Source: Chryseobacterium soldanellicola (GTDB lineage: Bacteria > Bacteroidota > Bacteroidia > Flavobacteriales > Weeksellaceae). Taken from it: a stretch of DNA of 64,000 nt. The notes beneath the pieces are model-generated. The model ran no database searches, was not told where the DNA came from, and worked only from the letters and a program-made list of their open reading frames with translations. The stretch's first letter is position 1; every line of letters starts with the position of its first letter. The translations under genes and the position numbers were made by a program. Positions 55,090 to 63,965 of this stretch are shown piece by piece. The stretch covers positions 1-64,000 of the forward strand of contig NZ_FNKL01000002.1 in assembly GCF_900100115.1 (NCBI RefSeq). The letters are read 5' to 3'.

Positions 55090-55629
55090 ATGGAAGAAAT
55101 GATGGGAGTTATCAAATTGTTTGCGGGCAATTTCCCTCCAAGAAACTTTATGTATTGCAACGGAGCTCTTTTAAGCATTGCTCAAAACTCGGCACTTTTT
55201 GCAATTTTAGGCACTACTTACGGTGGTGACGGTGTCACTACTTTTGCATTACCGAATCTAAACGGCCGTTACCCGATCGGGGCAGGAAGCTCAAGTATAG
55301 GAACATTCACGCTTGGTCAAGCGGCAGGATCTCCTCAAACTACGATTCTTTCCTCAAATTTGCCAAGCATCAACAGCCAGCTAAGAGTAGCGAATGTAAA
55401 TGCCAATTCTTCAACACCTTCACTGAGCACATCGATTGCCATTACCGGAAACACGGTGGGCAGAGATTTCACGGCAGTTCCAAGCTTTGTAAACGGTGAC
55501 CCTGACACAATGATTAATGCAAAATCGGTTTTCTTTCAGGGACAGAATTTACCGATTAACAACATGCCTCCTTACTTAGGATTAAACTACATTATCTGTG
55601 TTGCAGGAATATTCCCTTCAAGAGATTAA
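55090..55629 (+). CDS. Phage tail-collar domain protein (MdpB-like), copy 2
   Basis: 179 aa, closely similar to copy 1 along its whole length (same collar motifs MGVIKLFAGNFPPRNFMYC and YGGDGVTTFALPNL, identical FVNGDPDT). It starts 49 bp after copy 1, with a similar short upstream sequence (AACTGAAAAAT) but without the leader motif. A tandem duplication that has diverged. Confidence 0.85.
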   Translation: MEEMMGVIKLFAGNFPPRNFMYCNGALLSIAQNSALFAILGTTYGGDGVTTFALPNLNGRYPIGAGSSSIGTFTLGQAAGSPQTTILSSNLPSINSQLRVANVNANSSTPSLSTSIAITGNTVGRDFTAVPSFVNGDPDTMINAKSVFFQGQNLPINNMPPYLGLNYIICVAGIFPSRD

Positions 55630-55666
55630 AAAAAAATAAATTTAAAACAACCTAAAACTTAAAATC

Positions 55667-56497
55667 ATGAAAAGCACTACTTTTTTATTAATCTGTAGTC
55701 TGCTCATTTCTACTTTCACCTTTGCGCAGACAAGTACAGAACAATTTGAGACAGAATCTCAAAACAGTACAAGTTTTACTGACAACGGAGTTATTTTCAA
55801 CATCCTGACTCATGTAGGAGGATTCGACATCCAGGCGAATTATCCGGGAACAGGATGGAGCGGAACGGCTAATGACAACAGATATATTGACAATTCCGGA
55901 GCGGGAAACATTGCAGTAGGAGCATCATTCAGCATCAAAACAACTTCAAATTTATTTAAAGTTAACAGATTCTGGATCTTTTTATCTGATACAAGCTTAA
56001 ACCAGACCGTTTCAGGAACACTTACTGTTACCGGTAAATTATCCGGAGTAACCAAATTTACACAAACAAAAACCACAGGTTTTGCCACTTCCTTAGGCTC
56101 TACAAACGGTTATACATTAATTGATTTAACGAATCTTAACGGGCAAAATTATTCCAACATCGTTATCGATCAGCTTCAGGTTACCCTTGGTGGTTTATAC
56201 ACTTACGGCGGCCTTGATTCCTTTACCTGGGTAAAAGACACAGGGATTGTTTTGGGGGCAAACGATGTAAAAGCTTCTAAAACCAAAGCAACAAATATAT
56301 ATCCTAACCCCACAAACGGCCCTCTTACGATTGAAACTGCCGAAAGCGCAAAGTTTGAGGTGTATGGACAATCCGGACAGCTGGTAAAAACGATCGAAGC
56401 TAAAAAAGGGATCAACGAAACCAATATTTCGGAACTTCCAAAAGGAGTTTATATAATAAAATCTTCTTCGGAATCTTATAAAATCATTAAAAAATAG
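55667..56497 (+). CDS. Secreted protein with T9SS type A sorting domain
   Basis: 276 aa: a signal peptide (about 1-20, ending FTFAQ), a beta-rich middle domain without a recognised family, and a C-terminal sorting domain of about 70 residues (NIYPNPTNGPLTIE, EVYGQSGQLVKT, ending YKIIKK). It should be exported through the SprA system. It starts 37 bp after the second collar gene and may be co-transcribed with it. Confidence 0.88.
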   Translation: MKSTTFLLICSLLISTFTFAQTSTEQFETESQNSTSFTDNGVIFNILTHVGGFDIQANYPGTGWSGTANDNRYIDNSGAGNIAVGASFSIKTTSNLFKVNRFWIFLSDTSLNQTVSGTLTVTGKLSGVTKFTQTKTTGFATSLGSTNGYTLIDLTNLNGQNYSNIVIDQLQVTLGGLYTYGGLDSFTWVKDTGIVLGANDVKASKTKATNIYPNPTNGPLTIETAESAKFEVYGQSGQLVKTIEAKKGINETNISELPKGVYIIKSSSESYKIIKK

Positions 56498-56584
56498 GTA
56501 AAAGCTTATCATTAAAGTTGAATAACCATGAAAACTTTTAATATAAGTGATTATCCGTGATAATTTAATGCTTAAGTGTGATGT

Positions 56585-56616
56585 AATCCCTTGATTTTTC
56601 AGGGGATTTTTTATTT
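56585..56616 (+). terminator. Terminator after the T9SS-sorted protein gene
   Basis: AATCCCTTG pairs with CAGGGGATT (one GU pair), followed by TTTTTTATTT. Confidence 0.7.
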
Positions 56617-56661
56617 AAAAAAAGTAATCAATCATTAAAATATTAATTAAAAACAAAAACC

Positions 56662-57597
56662 ATGAACACATTTACCCAAAATTGGATGAGTTATATTGAC
56701 GGTAAAAAGAAACTCACAGAGCTTACCATACCGGGAACTCACGACAGCGCAACATACGACACTGCTTTTATGCCTGCACAATGCCAGACGATGAGCTTTA
56801 CAGATCAGCTGAATTCAGGAATCCGTTTTTTGGATTTTCGCCTGAAAAGAGGATACGATGCGGATAAAGATCATGTTTTATGGTTTTATCACGGCAGCCT
56901 GGGCTTAAATCTTCACTTCGGACAGGTTATCAATATGCTTGTGGATTTTCTGAAAAAGAATAAAGAAGAAACCATCATTATGTGTGTAAAAAATGAATCT
57001 GATCCCACAAACGAAGACAAACAGGAGAAATTTTACAATGATTTTAATATTACTATAGCCAACAATTACCCTTCTTTTTTCTGCAGGGAAAACAAAATCC
57101 CCACGCTGGATGATGTAAGAGGAAAAATTGTTTTTGTAAAAAGGTTTGCAACAGGAAAAGTGAACAGCTCACATGACGGACTAAATTTATTTGACAATTG
57201 GCCCAATGATGCCACAGCTCCTTTTGAAAATAATGGTATTAAATATTATGTACAAGACACTTATTACAGCTGGGGTAAAGAAAGGGAAGATAAATTTACC
57301 CAACATGTAAAGCCTGCTTTAATTGCTGCAGCAAACGGAGAACAAGACAGATTATACTTTAATTTTTCAAGCGGAACAGGCTTTTCAGGAGGTATTTTAC
57401 CTGATACAACAAGACCTTGGGACCTGGCAAAAGTGGTGAATCCTTTATTTTTAGACTACATAAAAAATCATTCACGGGGAAGATACGGAATCATCCCGAT
57501 GGATTATCCGGAACATCCTGATAACAAAAAACTGATCACCGCTCTCATCAACTGCAATGAATTTAAAATTGCAGCTCCGGTTTCCGCAGAAGCTTAA
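56662..57597 (+). CDS. Phosphatidylinositol-specific phospholipase C-like protein
   Basis: 311 aa TIM-barrel phosphodiesterase of the PI-PLC X domain. Two catalytic histidines are visible in TIPGTHDSAT and WFYHGSLGL; LDFRLKRG has the substrate-binding Arg. Secreted bacterial PI-PLCs cleave phosphatidylinositol or GPI anchors. No signal peptide is present at the N-terminus (MNTFTQNWMSYIDGKKKLT), so it is either cytoplasmic, released by another route, or acts on another lipid. The pattern of AT-rich leader and own terminator marks a single-gene unit. Confidence 0.9.
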   Translation: MNTFTQNWMSYIDGKKKLTELTIPGTHDSATYDTAFMPAQCQTMSFTDQLNSGIRFLDFRLKRGYDADKDHVLWFYHGSLGLNLHFGQVINMLVDFLKKNKEETIIMCVKNESDPTNEDKQEKFYNDFNITIANNYPSFFCRENKIPTLDDVRGKIVFVKRFATGKVNSSHDGLNLFDNWPNDATAPFENNGIKYYVQDTYYSWGKEREDKFTQHVKPALIAAANGEQDRLYFNFSSGTGFSGGILPDTTRPWDLAKVVNPLFLDYIKNHSRGRYGIIPMDYPEHPDNKKLITALINCNEFKIAAPVSAEA

Positions 57598-57617
57598 AAA
57601 CGATTAAACACGAATGA

Positions 57618-57648
57618 AAATCCCTCGATTTTTTCAAGGGATTTTTTA
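57618..57648 (+). terminator. Terminator after PI-PLC gene
   Basis: AAATCCCT pairs with AGGGATTT, followed by TTTTATC. It reaches the last codon of the converging helicase gene. Confidence 0.65.
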
Positions 57649-60342
57649 TCTTGTCCATTTGTGAAGATGTTCTATCTGTACATTTCTTTTCATTAAAGAT
57701 TGAAATCTTAATTTTAATAAGATTTGTCTGCCTTCGATTGTTCTTGTAAAAATTAAATCAGATTTATCGAAAGTCTTATGCCACGTTTTTTGGAAAAATT
57801 CTGCATTTTTTTTATTTTTCGCAAAAACTTCAGGAACGGGAAAATATAAACTTTTCTTCCAAAAAAAGAATTTATTTTTCTGTTCTAATAAATATCTCGG
57901 ATTATCAACCGTAGTTATCAGCTCCTGTAACGTCTGAATGAATTGTGATTTTTCATAGTTGGTTCCACCTTCCAAATGACAGATCGAATTTTTATAAACA
58001 TCACTTGAAGTTATTATTTTTAATTTTTCAATAGGTGTTTGAATAATTTTTTGATTGATAAGACTTTTTAGCACAACATTTCCTATTAGTTCAAGATGTT
58101 TTGCAATGTTTTTATATTTTAAATATTGTTTTGTTGCTCTATAAAATTTTCCTCCATAAACAACCATTCCCATAATACCGGCAATCAAAGAAACCTTGAA
58201 AAAACCATCCATCGAATGAATATCATCGAATGATTTCGCCACTTCTGAAACAACCTCATACAAAAACGTAAAGAAAGTCGAAAGCATTATTCCTGAAAAA
58301 TTTCCTATCATTTTTTTCAAATAGTTCATTTTCATTTCTTCATTTTCCGGCAACTTTCCAATCGGGATTTGTATTTCTTCGATTAAAATACTCCCTTTAT
58401 CTAAAGCTTTTTTCCAACGTTTAGAAAGATTTTCTCGATCTCTCGCAAAAGAAAATGTTTGCAAGTTGATCAATGAAAATTCTTTCTTTTCTTCATTTAT
58501 TTTAATATTTAGTCTTTCAAAACTGTTTTCAATAGAAGGATCATGATTATTTGAAACTCCAACGAAAGTTTTAAATCTTCTTTTTAAAATATCAAAATCC
58601 TGTCCTCCGTTTTCACTTTTTTCGTCAAAACACACAAGATGCCAAATATTTCCTGTTTTATGCGGATTATCTTTATCCGTCCGAATTACTCTTCCCCTCA
58701 TTTGGTTTGAAAGAACGAATGAGCTTACGAAACTTGCGAGAATTAGGGAATTCATTTTCGGAGCATCCCAACCTTCTCCTAAGAGTGATTTTGTCCCAAT
58801 CAAAATCTGAATTTCACCACATTGAAAAATCTCTGTGATCATGTGAACAATATCGTGTCTTACTTGATCTGTAATATTGATTAAGAAATAATCCTTGTCA
58901 TACGGAAGTTCAGAAATTGAAACATTAAAAATTTCTTTTTTATTACAAAATTCAATAAAAATATTTTTGGACGTCTTGGGAATAATTACAATGCTTCCCG
59001 TAAGAACTCCTATCTTTTTCTTATCAGGATTTTCTCTTCTTAATTTTTCAAAAATAGAAATTGCTCCAATTTTATCCAATTCAAAATTATTTTGAATATT
59101 ATTCGTTAGAAATTCTTTTTTAATGAAATCTGTAAGAATTACCATCTTTAAATTATCCCTGAGTATTGAATATTCAAAGTCCACCACTTCTTTTATTCCC
59201 TGAAGCTTTCCGATACTTGAATTAAAGATTTGCGTTAAATTTTTATTATTGAAAAAACTCACCATTTTTTTCTCCAAAAAACCATTTCTTCTTAATCTGT
59301 TTTCGAGATTGGTGCGATGTTTTTCAAATTGTTTAAAATTAATTTCATCTACAAAAAGATAAAAATCAATTAATTCTTCAAGCCAGAAAAAATCAAAATG
59401 AGGAACAAATTTCTGTTGATCACCAACGATTTCAAAATGAATATCTTCAATTTTCTTTCTTCTGAAATTTAAATAAACCAACCCCGAAGTATATGAAGAC
59501 AGATTTTCGTAAATCCAATCAAGATAGAGTTCTGGGTTCCGATAAACAGGATGATTTTCTAAGGCATGGAGAAGAACTTTATCATTTTTAATTTCCTCGA
59601 AAAAGTCCTTGGCATGTTGATAATAATTTTCAATTTTATTTTGTTCAGCCTTAGTTGGCAAAGTAAAATAGACAAGATCCTGATGTGGACAAAGATCTCC
59701 TTCTATCATCAATTCCGGAACTGAAATTTCTACGTTAACATTTCCATTTAGCTGAATATATTTTTGCCATTCCGCAATAGATACATCGAAGGGAGGGGTC
59801 GCAGTAAGTGCAACAAGCGTTGGATTAATTTTAGTTTTAAGTTCAATCAAACTTTTCCACCATGCATTTTTCAGGTGATGAGCTTCATCAAGAATGAAGG
59901 TGCCTATTTTTTGCTTCTTTAGATTTTTTAAAACACTTGAAAGGTTGCCGTCGAAAGAAATTTCATCCAAATTTTCGTTCTCAGTTTCATTTTCTTTAAT
60001 GTTATTACATGCTGAGTGAATACCTTGGTATGTTGTGACCGTAACAAAACCTGGATTTTTAATATCTGTTGAGATCCAATCGGGAACATTTTCCTGATCT
60101 AAAAACAATTCGCAAAATCGATGAACCCATTGATTTCTTATTGCTAAAGTTGGCGCAACAATGAGCGTAGGTTTGTTAAGACGTAACATGACTTCCAAAC
60201 CAAGAATGGTTTTCCCTGAGCCAGGAGGCGCAACAATATGTAAATGATTATCAGATAAATAATCTTTTGCATTATCTAGAAAAGTTTTTTGGTATTTTCT
60301 CCAGTTATATTTAAACTTTAAATCTTTTGGAAATGAATTCAT
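57646..60342 (-). CDS. DEAD/DEAH-box helicase with C-terminal membrane hairpin
   Basis: 898 aa superfamily 2 helicase. Motif I is APPGSGKT (38-45), motif II LDEAH (151-155), motif III LTATPP, and motif VI is NQMRGRVIR. After the helicase core (about 1-600) two strongly hydrophobic stretches (about 680-699 and 715-732) look like membrane segments or a buried hairpin, which is unusual for a helicase. The tail (about 735-898) is basic and unrecognised. It sits 38 bp after the SMUG2 gene stop and is probably co-transcribed. Possible roles are DNA repair or defence; the substrate is unknown. Confidence 0.85.
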   Translation of the reverse strand: MNSFPKDLKFKYNWRKYQKTFLDNAKDYLSDNHLHIVAPPGSGKTILGLEVMLRLNKPTLIVAPTLAIRNQWVHRFCELFLDQENVPDWISTDIKNPGFVTVTTYQGIHSACNNIKENETENENLDEISFDGNLSSVLKNLKKQKIGTFILDEAHHLKNAWWKSLIELKTKINPTLVALTATPPFDVSIAEWQKYIQLNGNVNVEISVPELMIEGDLCPHQDLVYFTLPTKAEQNKIENYYQHAKDFFEEIKNDKVLLHALENHPVYRNPELYLDWIYENLSSYTSGLVYLNFRRKKIEDIHFEIVGDQQKFVPHFDFFWLEELIDFYLFVDEINFKQFEKHRTNLENRLRRNGFLEKKMVSFFNNKNLTQIFNSSIGKLQGIKEVVDFEYSILRDNLKMVILTDFIKKEFLTNNIQNNFELDKIGAISIFEKLRRENPDKKKIGVLTGSIVIIPKTSKNIFIEFCNKKEIFNVSISELPYDKDYFLINITDQVRHDIVHMITEIFQCGEIQILIGTKSLLGEGWDAPKMNSLILASFVSSFVLSNQMRGRVIRTDKDNPHKTGNIWHLVCFDEKSENGGQDFDILKRRFKTFVGVSNNHDPSIENSFERLNIKINEEKKEFSLINLQTFSFARDRENLSKRWKKALDKGSILIEEIQIPIGKLPENEEMKMNYLKKMIGNFSGIMLSTFFTFLYEVVSEVAKSFDDIHSMDGFFKVSLIAGIMGMVVYGGKFYRATKQYLKYKNIAKHLELIGNVVLKSLINQKIIQTPIEKLKIITSSDVYKNSICHLEGGTNYEKSQFIQTLQELITTVDNPRYLLEQKNKFFFWKKSLYFPVPEVFAKNKKNAEFFQKTWHKTFDKSDLIFTRTIEGRQILLKLRFQSLMKRNVQIEHLHKWTR

Positions 60343-60380
60343 TCAGTAAGAACTTTATTAGAACCCTTTATGTTTTGCTT

Positions 60381-61067
60381 CTATTTTTTCAAAGCTAAAA
60401 TATATTTATCAATATACAATTGTTTATCCTTTAATTTATATTGCTGAATATATCTCGGATGTTCCAAAACTGTCATTTTATCAAAAAGCTTGGCTTCTTT
60501 ATTAAGTTTTGCAATAAAATCTGCATTTTTCTTTCCTAAAATAAAAACTTCTGACGTGTCGAGATGTAAGCTGATATGTTTTTTTAAAGAATCAATCATA
60601 AAATCTTTTACCTCATCAAACAATCTTTTATCATCATAATAATTGGCATTAAGCCAGCCCGTTTTTGTTTTTCTGACAATCGCAAGAGGAAAAGGTGAAT
60701 TAATATAAATATCGTTATAAAATTCTTCGGCGCCTCCATATTCTGCAATCATGTCATACATAAATACTGAGGAAATCTCGTGCGTGTGAGCGGATTCCAT
60801 TTTAATGCCGCAAACGCTTTCCAGACGTTTTGTATCTGTGAACGGAACCCCCGTAACACCTGCTCCGTGACGGCTCGGATTGATGCCAACAATGAATTTT
60901 CTCCGGTTGGAATCATTGTAATATTTTTCATAAAACTTTTGCATGACTTCCATCGTTTCCGGATTATCCAGATAAGGATTCAGGACCTGAAAATCATCGG
61001 GAAGATTTCCGTCATATTTTAAATTCTGGTTAAAATCAATAACTTTATCAGCAAAAGATTTATTCAT
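60381..61067 (-). CDS. SMUG2-type uracil-DNA glycosylase family protein
   Basis: 228 aa. GINPSRHGAGVTGVPF matches the active-site loop of SMUG-like glycosylases, and LEHPRYIQQYK fits the DNA-intercalating HP loop. It is related to DUF4918/SMUG2. It should remove damaged pyrimidines (uracil or its oxidised forms) from DNA. It lies between a DUF4241 gene and the membrane-hairpin helicase gene, 2 bp after the former's stop. Confidence 0.85.
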   Translation of the reverse strand: MNKSFADKVIDFNQNLKYDGNLPDDFQVLNPYLDNPETMEVMQKFYEKYYNDSNRRKFIVGINPSRHGAGVTGVPFTDTKRLESVCGIKMESAHTHEISSVFMYDMIAEYGGAEEFYNDIYINSPFPLAIVRKTKTGWLNANYYDDKRLFDEVKDFMIDSLKKHISLHLDTSEVFILGKKNADFIAKLNKEAKLFDKMTVLEHPRYIQQYKLKDKQLYIDKYILALKK

Positions 61068-61069
61068 GA

Positions 61070-61840
61070 TTAATCCTTAAGAAACACGAAATTTTCAGGT
61101 TGATCATCATCATAATCTTCCTCATCACCTTCTTCACTTAAGGCCAACTCAATGTCAATAAACTGAATATATAGTCCGGAAATTTCTCCATTTTCATCGT
61201 AGCCAAAATAAACGGGATAGCTTCCGTCACCAAAACCGCTTGCAAACATCGGAATCTGATAATCTGTATTGGGAATCACCCAATTGATCCAGTCACCGGC
61301 ATCTCTCTGATTGTTGGGATGATCTTTATAACTTTGTGCGAAAAGCTCTGCAAAATAATCATCATACATATTGTCGACCTCTGCCTCAGCTACAAATTTA
61401 TCTACATAAGGAAGCACGTGTGCATCAGTAATACAACCCAAACCGGCATCTACACCAAAACCAAAAAAATCATCTTCGGTTACGCCTTCCAATTCTTCAA
61501 TCCCGACTAAAGCTTCTCTGTAGATAACGGGTTTTTGTTTTGTAAATTCAACTTTTACCACTGCATATCTGTCTCCCCAATCTTCAGATTTCACAACGGC
61601 AATGGTAACAGGGAAATTTCCTTTCGGAGCCTGAATAAAATAAGGCGATTGATTTGCATTCAGAGAAACAAGAGGATCTCTCACCACAACTTTCCCGGAA
61701 GGAAGAGAAACGTTCCCGATTTCCATGGTTTCTAATGGCTGTCCCGCGATTTCATGTAAAGTAAAATAAGTTTCCAGGTCGGTCGGGCAAACCAAGATAT
61801 CTTTAACTTCCTCATACTTCTGCATCCAGTTTTCGTTCAT
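61070..61840 (-). CDS. DUF4241 domain protein
   Basis: 256 aa, acidic, no signal peptide. The DUF4241 pattern is present: KVVVRDPLVSL near the start, NFPVTIAVVK, GVDAGLGCITDAHV and the acidic tail EEGDEEDYDDDQPE. Function is unknown; these proteins occur next to immunity-type genes. It lies 2 bp before the SMUG2 gene start and after an SMI1/KNR4 gene. Confidence 0.82.
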   Translation of the reverse strand: MNENWMQKYEEVKDILVCPTDLETYFTLHEIAGQPLETMEIGNVSLPSGKVVVRDPLVSLNANQSPYFIQAPKGNFPVTIAVVKSEDWGDRYAVVKVEFTKQKPVIYREALVGIEELEGVTEDDFFGFGVDAGLGCITDAHVLPYVDKFVAEAEVDNMYDDYFAELFAQSYKDHPNNQRDAGDWINWVIPNTDYQIPMFASGFGDGSYPVYFGYDENGEISGLYIQFIDIELALSEEGDEEDYDDDQPENFVFLKD

Positions 61841-61886
61841 TTTTTTACTATTTTAAATTGAGTTAATAATTAAAAGTACAGTTTAT

Positions 61887-62423
61887 TTATTCGGTATCAA
61901 ATTCTTCTTCATCCTTTAAGCCTTTAATAAAAGTTTCAAAATCTTTAGCTAAAAATGTCTTTCTGTAATCATTTTCCTGATCGATATGCACCACTTCGGG
62001 TTCGCCGTCTTTTCCACATTTTGAATAATCTAGTAAGATCATATCATGCCCTGCCGAAGGGCAATCTGCAATATAAACCCCGGTTGCAGGATATCCCCAT
62101 TCATCGATCATAAACTGGCTTCCGAGCTCTCCGCAAACAGAATATGTTTTCTCTCTTCCGATTCCCATAATTCCTGTAATCGCAACATGATCTTCTGCCC
62201 AGGAATTGCCTTCTGTTGTCGGAAAGCAGGATTTATCAACCAGTCCGCCATTTTGAATTCTCATTAATTCAATGTAGGACGCAGGCAATTTATAGCCCAA
62301 TTCTTTTTCGATTGAGGCAATCATTTCATCATCCGGATATTCTTCGATATAATCTCTTACCGAATAACTGCTTTCATTCCAGAAATCTGTAAAATCGAAG
62401 TCTTTGAAAAATTTTAATTCCAT
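61887..62423 (-). CDS. SMI1/KNR4 family protein
   Basis: 178 aa SUKH-fold protein: IEKELGYKLPASYIELMRIQNGG and a C-terminal region with YRKTFLAKDFETFI. In bacteria this family supplies immunity proteins against toxins of polymorphic or contact-dependent systems. No toxin gene is seen beside it, so it may be an orphan immunity gene. Confidence 0.88.
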   Translation of the reverse strand: MELKFFKDFDFTDFWNESSYSVRDYIEEYPDDEMIASIEKELGYKLPASYIELMRIQNGGLVDKSCFPTTEGNSWAEDHVAITGIMGIGREKTYSVCGELGSQFMIDEWGYPATGVYIADCPSAGHDMILLDYSKCGKDGEPEVVHIDQENDYRKTFLAKDFETFIKGLKDEEEFDTE

Positions 62424-62532
62424 ATTTTGTTTTAGATAAATGAGATTCTGATTTTACTGTAAAAGTAACTATCATTTTTTAATAAAACACTTCTTCAACT
62501 AAGATTTTGTATGGACATTAAAGATGCTTAGA

Positions 62533-62564
62533 ATCCTTGTCAAGTTTTTAATCCTGACAAGGAT
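62533..62564. repeat. Hairpin in the gap before the SMI1/KNR4 gene
   Basis: ATCCTTGTCA pairs perfectly with TGACAAGGAT around a 12-nt loop. No U tract on either strand, so terminator function is doubtful; it may be a small palindromic repeat. Confidence 0.45.
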
Positions 62565-62583
62565 CTTGAAACTCATAAACTAT

Positions 62584-63075
62584 TTAATCATCAGTAATAA
62601 CGACATCTGCAACACCAGAGATAAGATTGAATTCAGCTTTGATACCACCTGCCGTAATATTATAAATTCCTCCACCCATGCATCCTCCACCCAAAGTATA
62701 ATCTTGCCCGTTTGGAGCATAGATAATTACCTGATGCCAACTAACAAGATCGGTATCAGAAGTACTTAATGGTGCTAATGTAAGATCATAAGTTTCTTCA
62801 AAACTACCTCCTACAAGATGCCAATATCTTATTGGCAGATCGTTTACAAGACTGTCATTAATCTGACTGTACGAAATTGAATGCCCAGCCGGCAATACAG
62901 CAGGAATTTCATTGTATATAATAGGAACACAATTCATTAGTGGTTCCGAAAGATTCATACTTACTGCTACAAACGAAATGTCATGTGAGGAAAAATTTGT
63001 TATTTTAAAATGATTAGTCTGTGCAAATAAAAGAGCATTGAAGCACAATAGAAAAAGTGATATTATATTTTTCAT
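62584..63075 (-). CDS. Exported protein of unknown function
   Basis: 163 aa with a signal peptide (about 1-18, ending LLFAQ). The mature part is beta-rich (SHDISFVAVSMNLSEP, WHLVGGSFEET, GGGCMGGGIYNITAGG) and has no recognised family. It starts 21 bp after the lipoprotein gene stop, so both are probably one transcript. Confidence 0.7.
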   Translation of the reverse strand: MKNIISLFLLCFNALLFAQTNHFKITNFSSHDISFVAVSMNLSEPLMNCVPIIYNEIPAVLPAGHSISYSQINDSLVNDLPIRYWHLVGGSFEETYDLTLAPLSTSDTDLVSWHQVIIYAPNGQDYTLGGGCMGGGIYNITAGGIKAEFNLISGVADVVITDD

Positions 63076-63096
63076 GTTAATTTTAAATTTAAGCGA

Positions 63097-63462
63097 TTAG
63101 TTTTTATGTTTTGAAGGTTTTGTATTCTCAATATAAATATCCAAAGCCCAGTTTATAATGGCTCCTTTATCTCCTGAAGTTTCTGTATTTATATGAGAAT
63201 CGCTGATTCCCGTAGATTGTATAAGTTCTTTTGCAACCGGTAAAAGCAAGCTTTTCCTTCTATCACTCATTTCCGGAAAATTTTTCATTCGTTGTTCCTC
63301 AGGCGTTGCTAAATTTTCAGGTTTGCTCATATTAATCATTGCCTGTCTGAAATTTTTCATTGCATCAGTCTGCAAATTCTCCTGAGATGTAATGGCTAAG
63401 CTCTCATTACTACAGGATGCAAAAAATAATGCACCTGCAATTATTAAAATTGTTTTTTTCAT
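63097..63462 (-). CDS. Small lipoprotein of unknown function
   Basis: 121 aa with the lipobox FASC (Cys 17). The mature part is helical and charged (NFRQAMINMSKPENLATPEE), ending in a basic tail KHKN. No family recognised. It precedes the exported protein gene on the same strand. Confidence 0.7.
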   Translation of the reverse strand: MKKTILIIAGALFFASCSNESLAITSQENLQTDAMKNFRQAMINMSKPENLATPEEQRMKNFPEMSDRRKSLLLPVAKELIQSTGISDSHINTETSGDKGAIINWALDIYIENTKPSKHKN

Positions 63463-63523
63463 GGTAAAAATTTTTTAGTTTAATAAAAATATAAATTTTC
63501 AATAAATATTTCAATAATTTGTG

Positions 63524-63560
63524 AATAAAAACCCCTTTCAGTATAAAACCAAAAGGGATA
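63524..63560 (-). terminator. Terminator after the orphan Cys-rich peptide gene
   Basis: CCCTTT pairs with AAAGGG around a 13-nt loop and is followed on the minus strand by a short U tract. Confidence 0.5.
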
Positions 63561-63597
63561 ATAAAAAAATTATATTTTAAATTAAATCAATCTAAAT

Positions 63598-63759
63598 TTA
63601 AGAATCAGCACATATATAACATGCTCTCGGAATATCTGGCCATCTTCCAGGGAGGCAACAACTTCCCGGAGGACAAGAATTAGGCAGACAAGCCCAGTTT
63701 GGACCGGCGCCTTTAAGAGATCTCAATTCATTTCTTGAAAGTTTTTTTAAATTTTTCAT
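63598..63759 (-). CDS. Orphan Cys-rich bacteriocin-like leader peptide 5 (knottin-like framework)
   Basis: 53 aa, leader MKNLKKLSRNELRSLKGA; the double glycine is Gly-Ala. Six Cys in the order C-x4-C-x4-CC-x11-C-x2-C, the same C-C-CC-C-C framework as peptides 1 and 3. It has its own copy (D) of the conserved leader motif 20 nt upstream. The nearest exporter is the C39 transporter about 26 kb away, so export in trans is likely. It is the first gene upstream of the small lipoprotein, separated by a terminator. Confidence 0.8.
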   Translation of the reverse strand: MKNLKKLSRNELRSLKGAGPNWACLPNSCPPGSCCLPGRWPDIPRACYICADS

Positions 63760-63779
63760 AGTAATAGTTTTTGATGTTC

Positions 63780-63812
63780 TTTCCTACTCTATACGCTTTT
63801 CGGATTCCGCCT
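63780..63812 (-). promoter_or_regulatory. Conserved leader motif, copy D
   Basis: On the minus strand, GCGGAATCCGAAAAGC, a 4-bp spacer, then AGAGTAGGAAAG, ending 20 nt before the ATG of Cys-rich peptide 5. Confidence 0.7.
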
Positions 63813-63905
63813 ACTAAAGTTACTCATTTTTAATATAAACTTCACATAACTATACAATTTTTCAGCTCATTAGATTTTATTTTGATTCTTAAAAATTCTC
63901 ATTGC

Positions 63906-63943
63906 AAAAAAAATGCAGCAATTTATTGTTAAACTGCTACATT
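63906..63943 (-). terminator. Terminator of a gene entering from the right
   Basis: AATGCAGCA pairs with TGCTACATT (one mismatch), followed on the minus strand by a run of eight U. It fits the partial gene ending at 63966. Confidence 0.55.
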
Positions 63944-63965
63944 GTTATACTGTAAATTAATTAGA

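Noticed and set aside
54498-55629. Prophage remnant suggested by two tail-collar genes
   Set aside because: No integrase, terminase, capsid or lysis gene is near, and the genes are surrounded by T9SS and PI-PLC genes.
56195-56512. Minus-strand frames opposite the T9SS-sorted protein gene
   Set aside because: Their residue composition mirrors the real gene on the plus strand, and no promoter or domain is seen.
62524-62769. Plus-strand frame of 81 codons over the end of the exported protein gene
   Set aside because: It overlaps a signal-peptide-bearing gene on the other strand and looks like a shadow.
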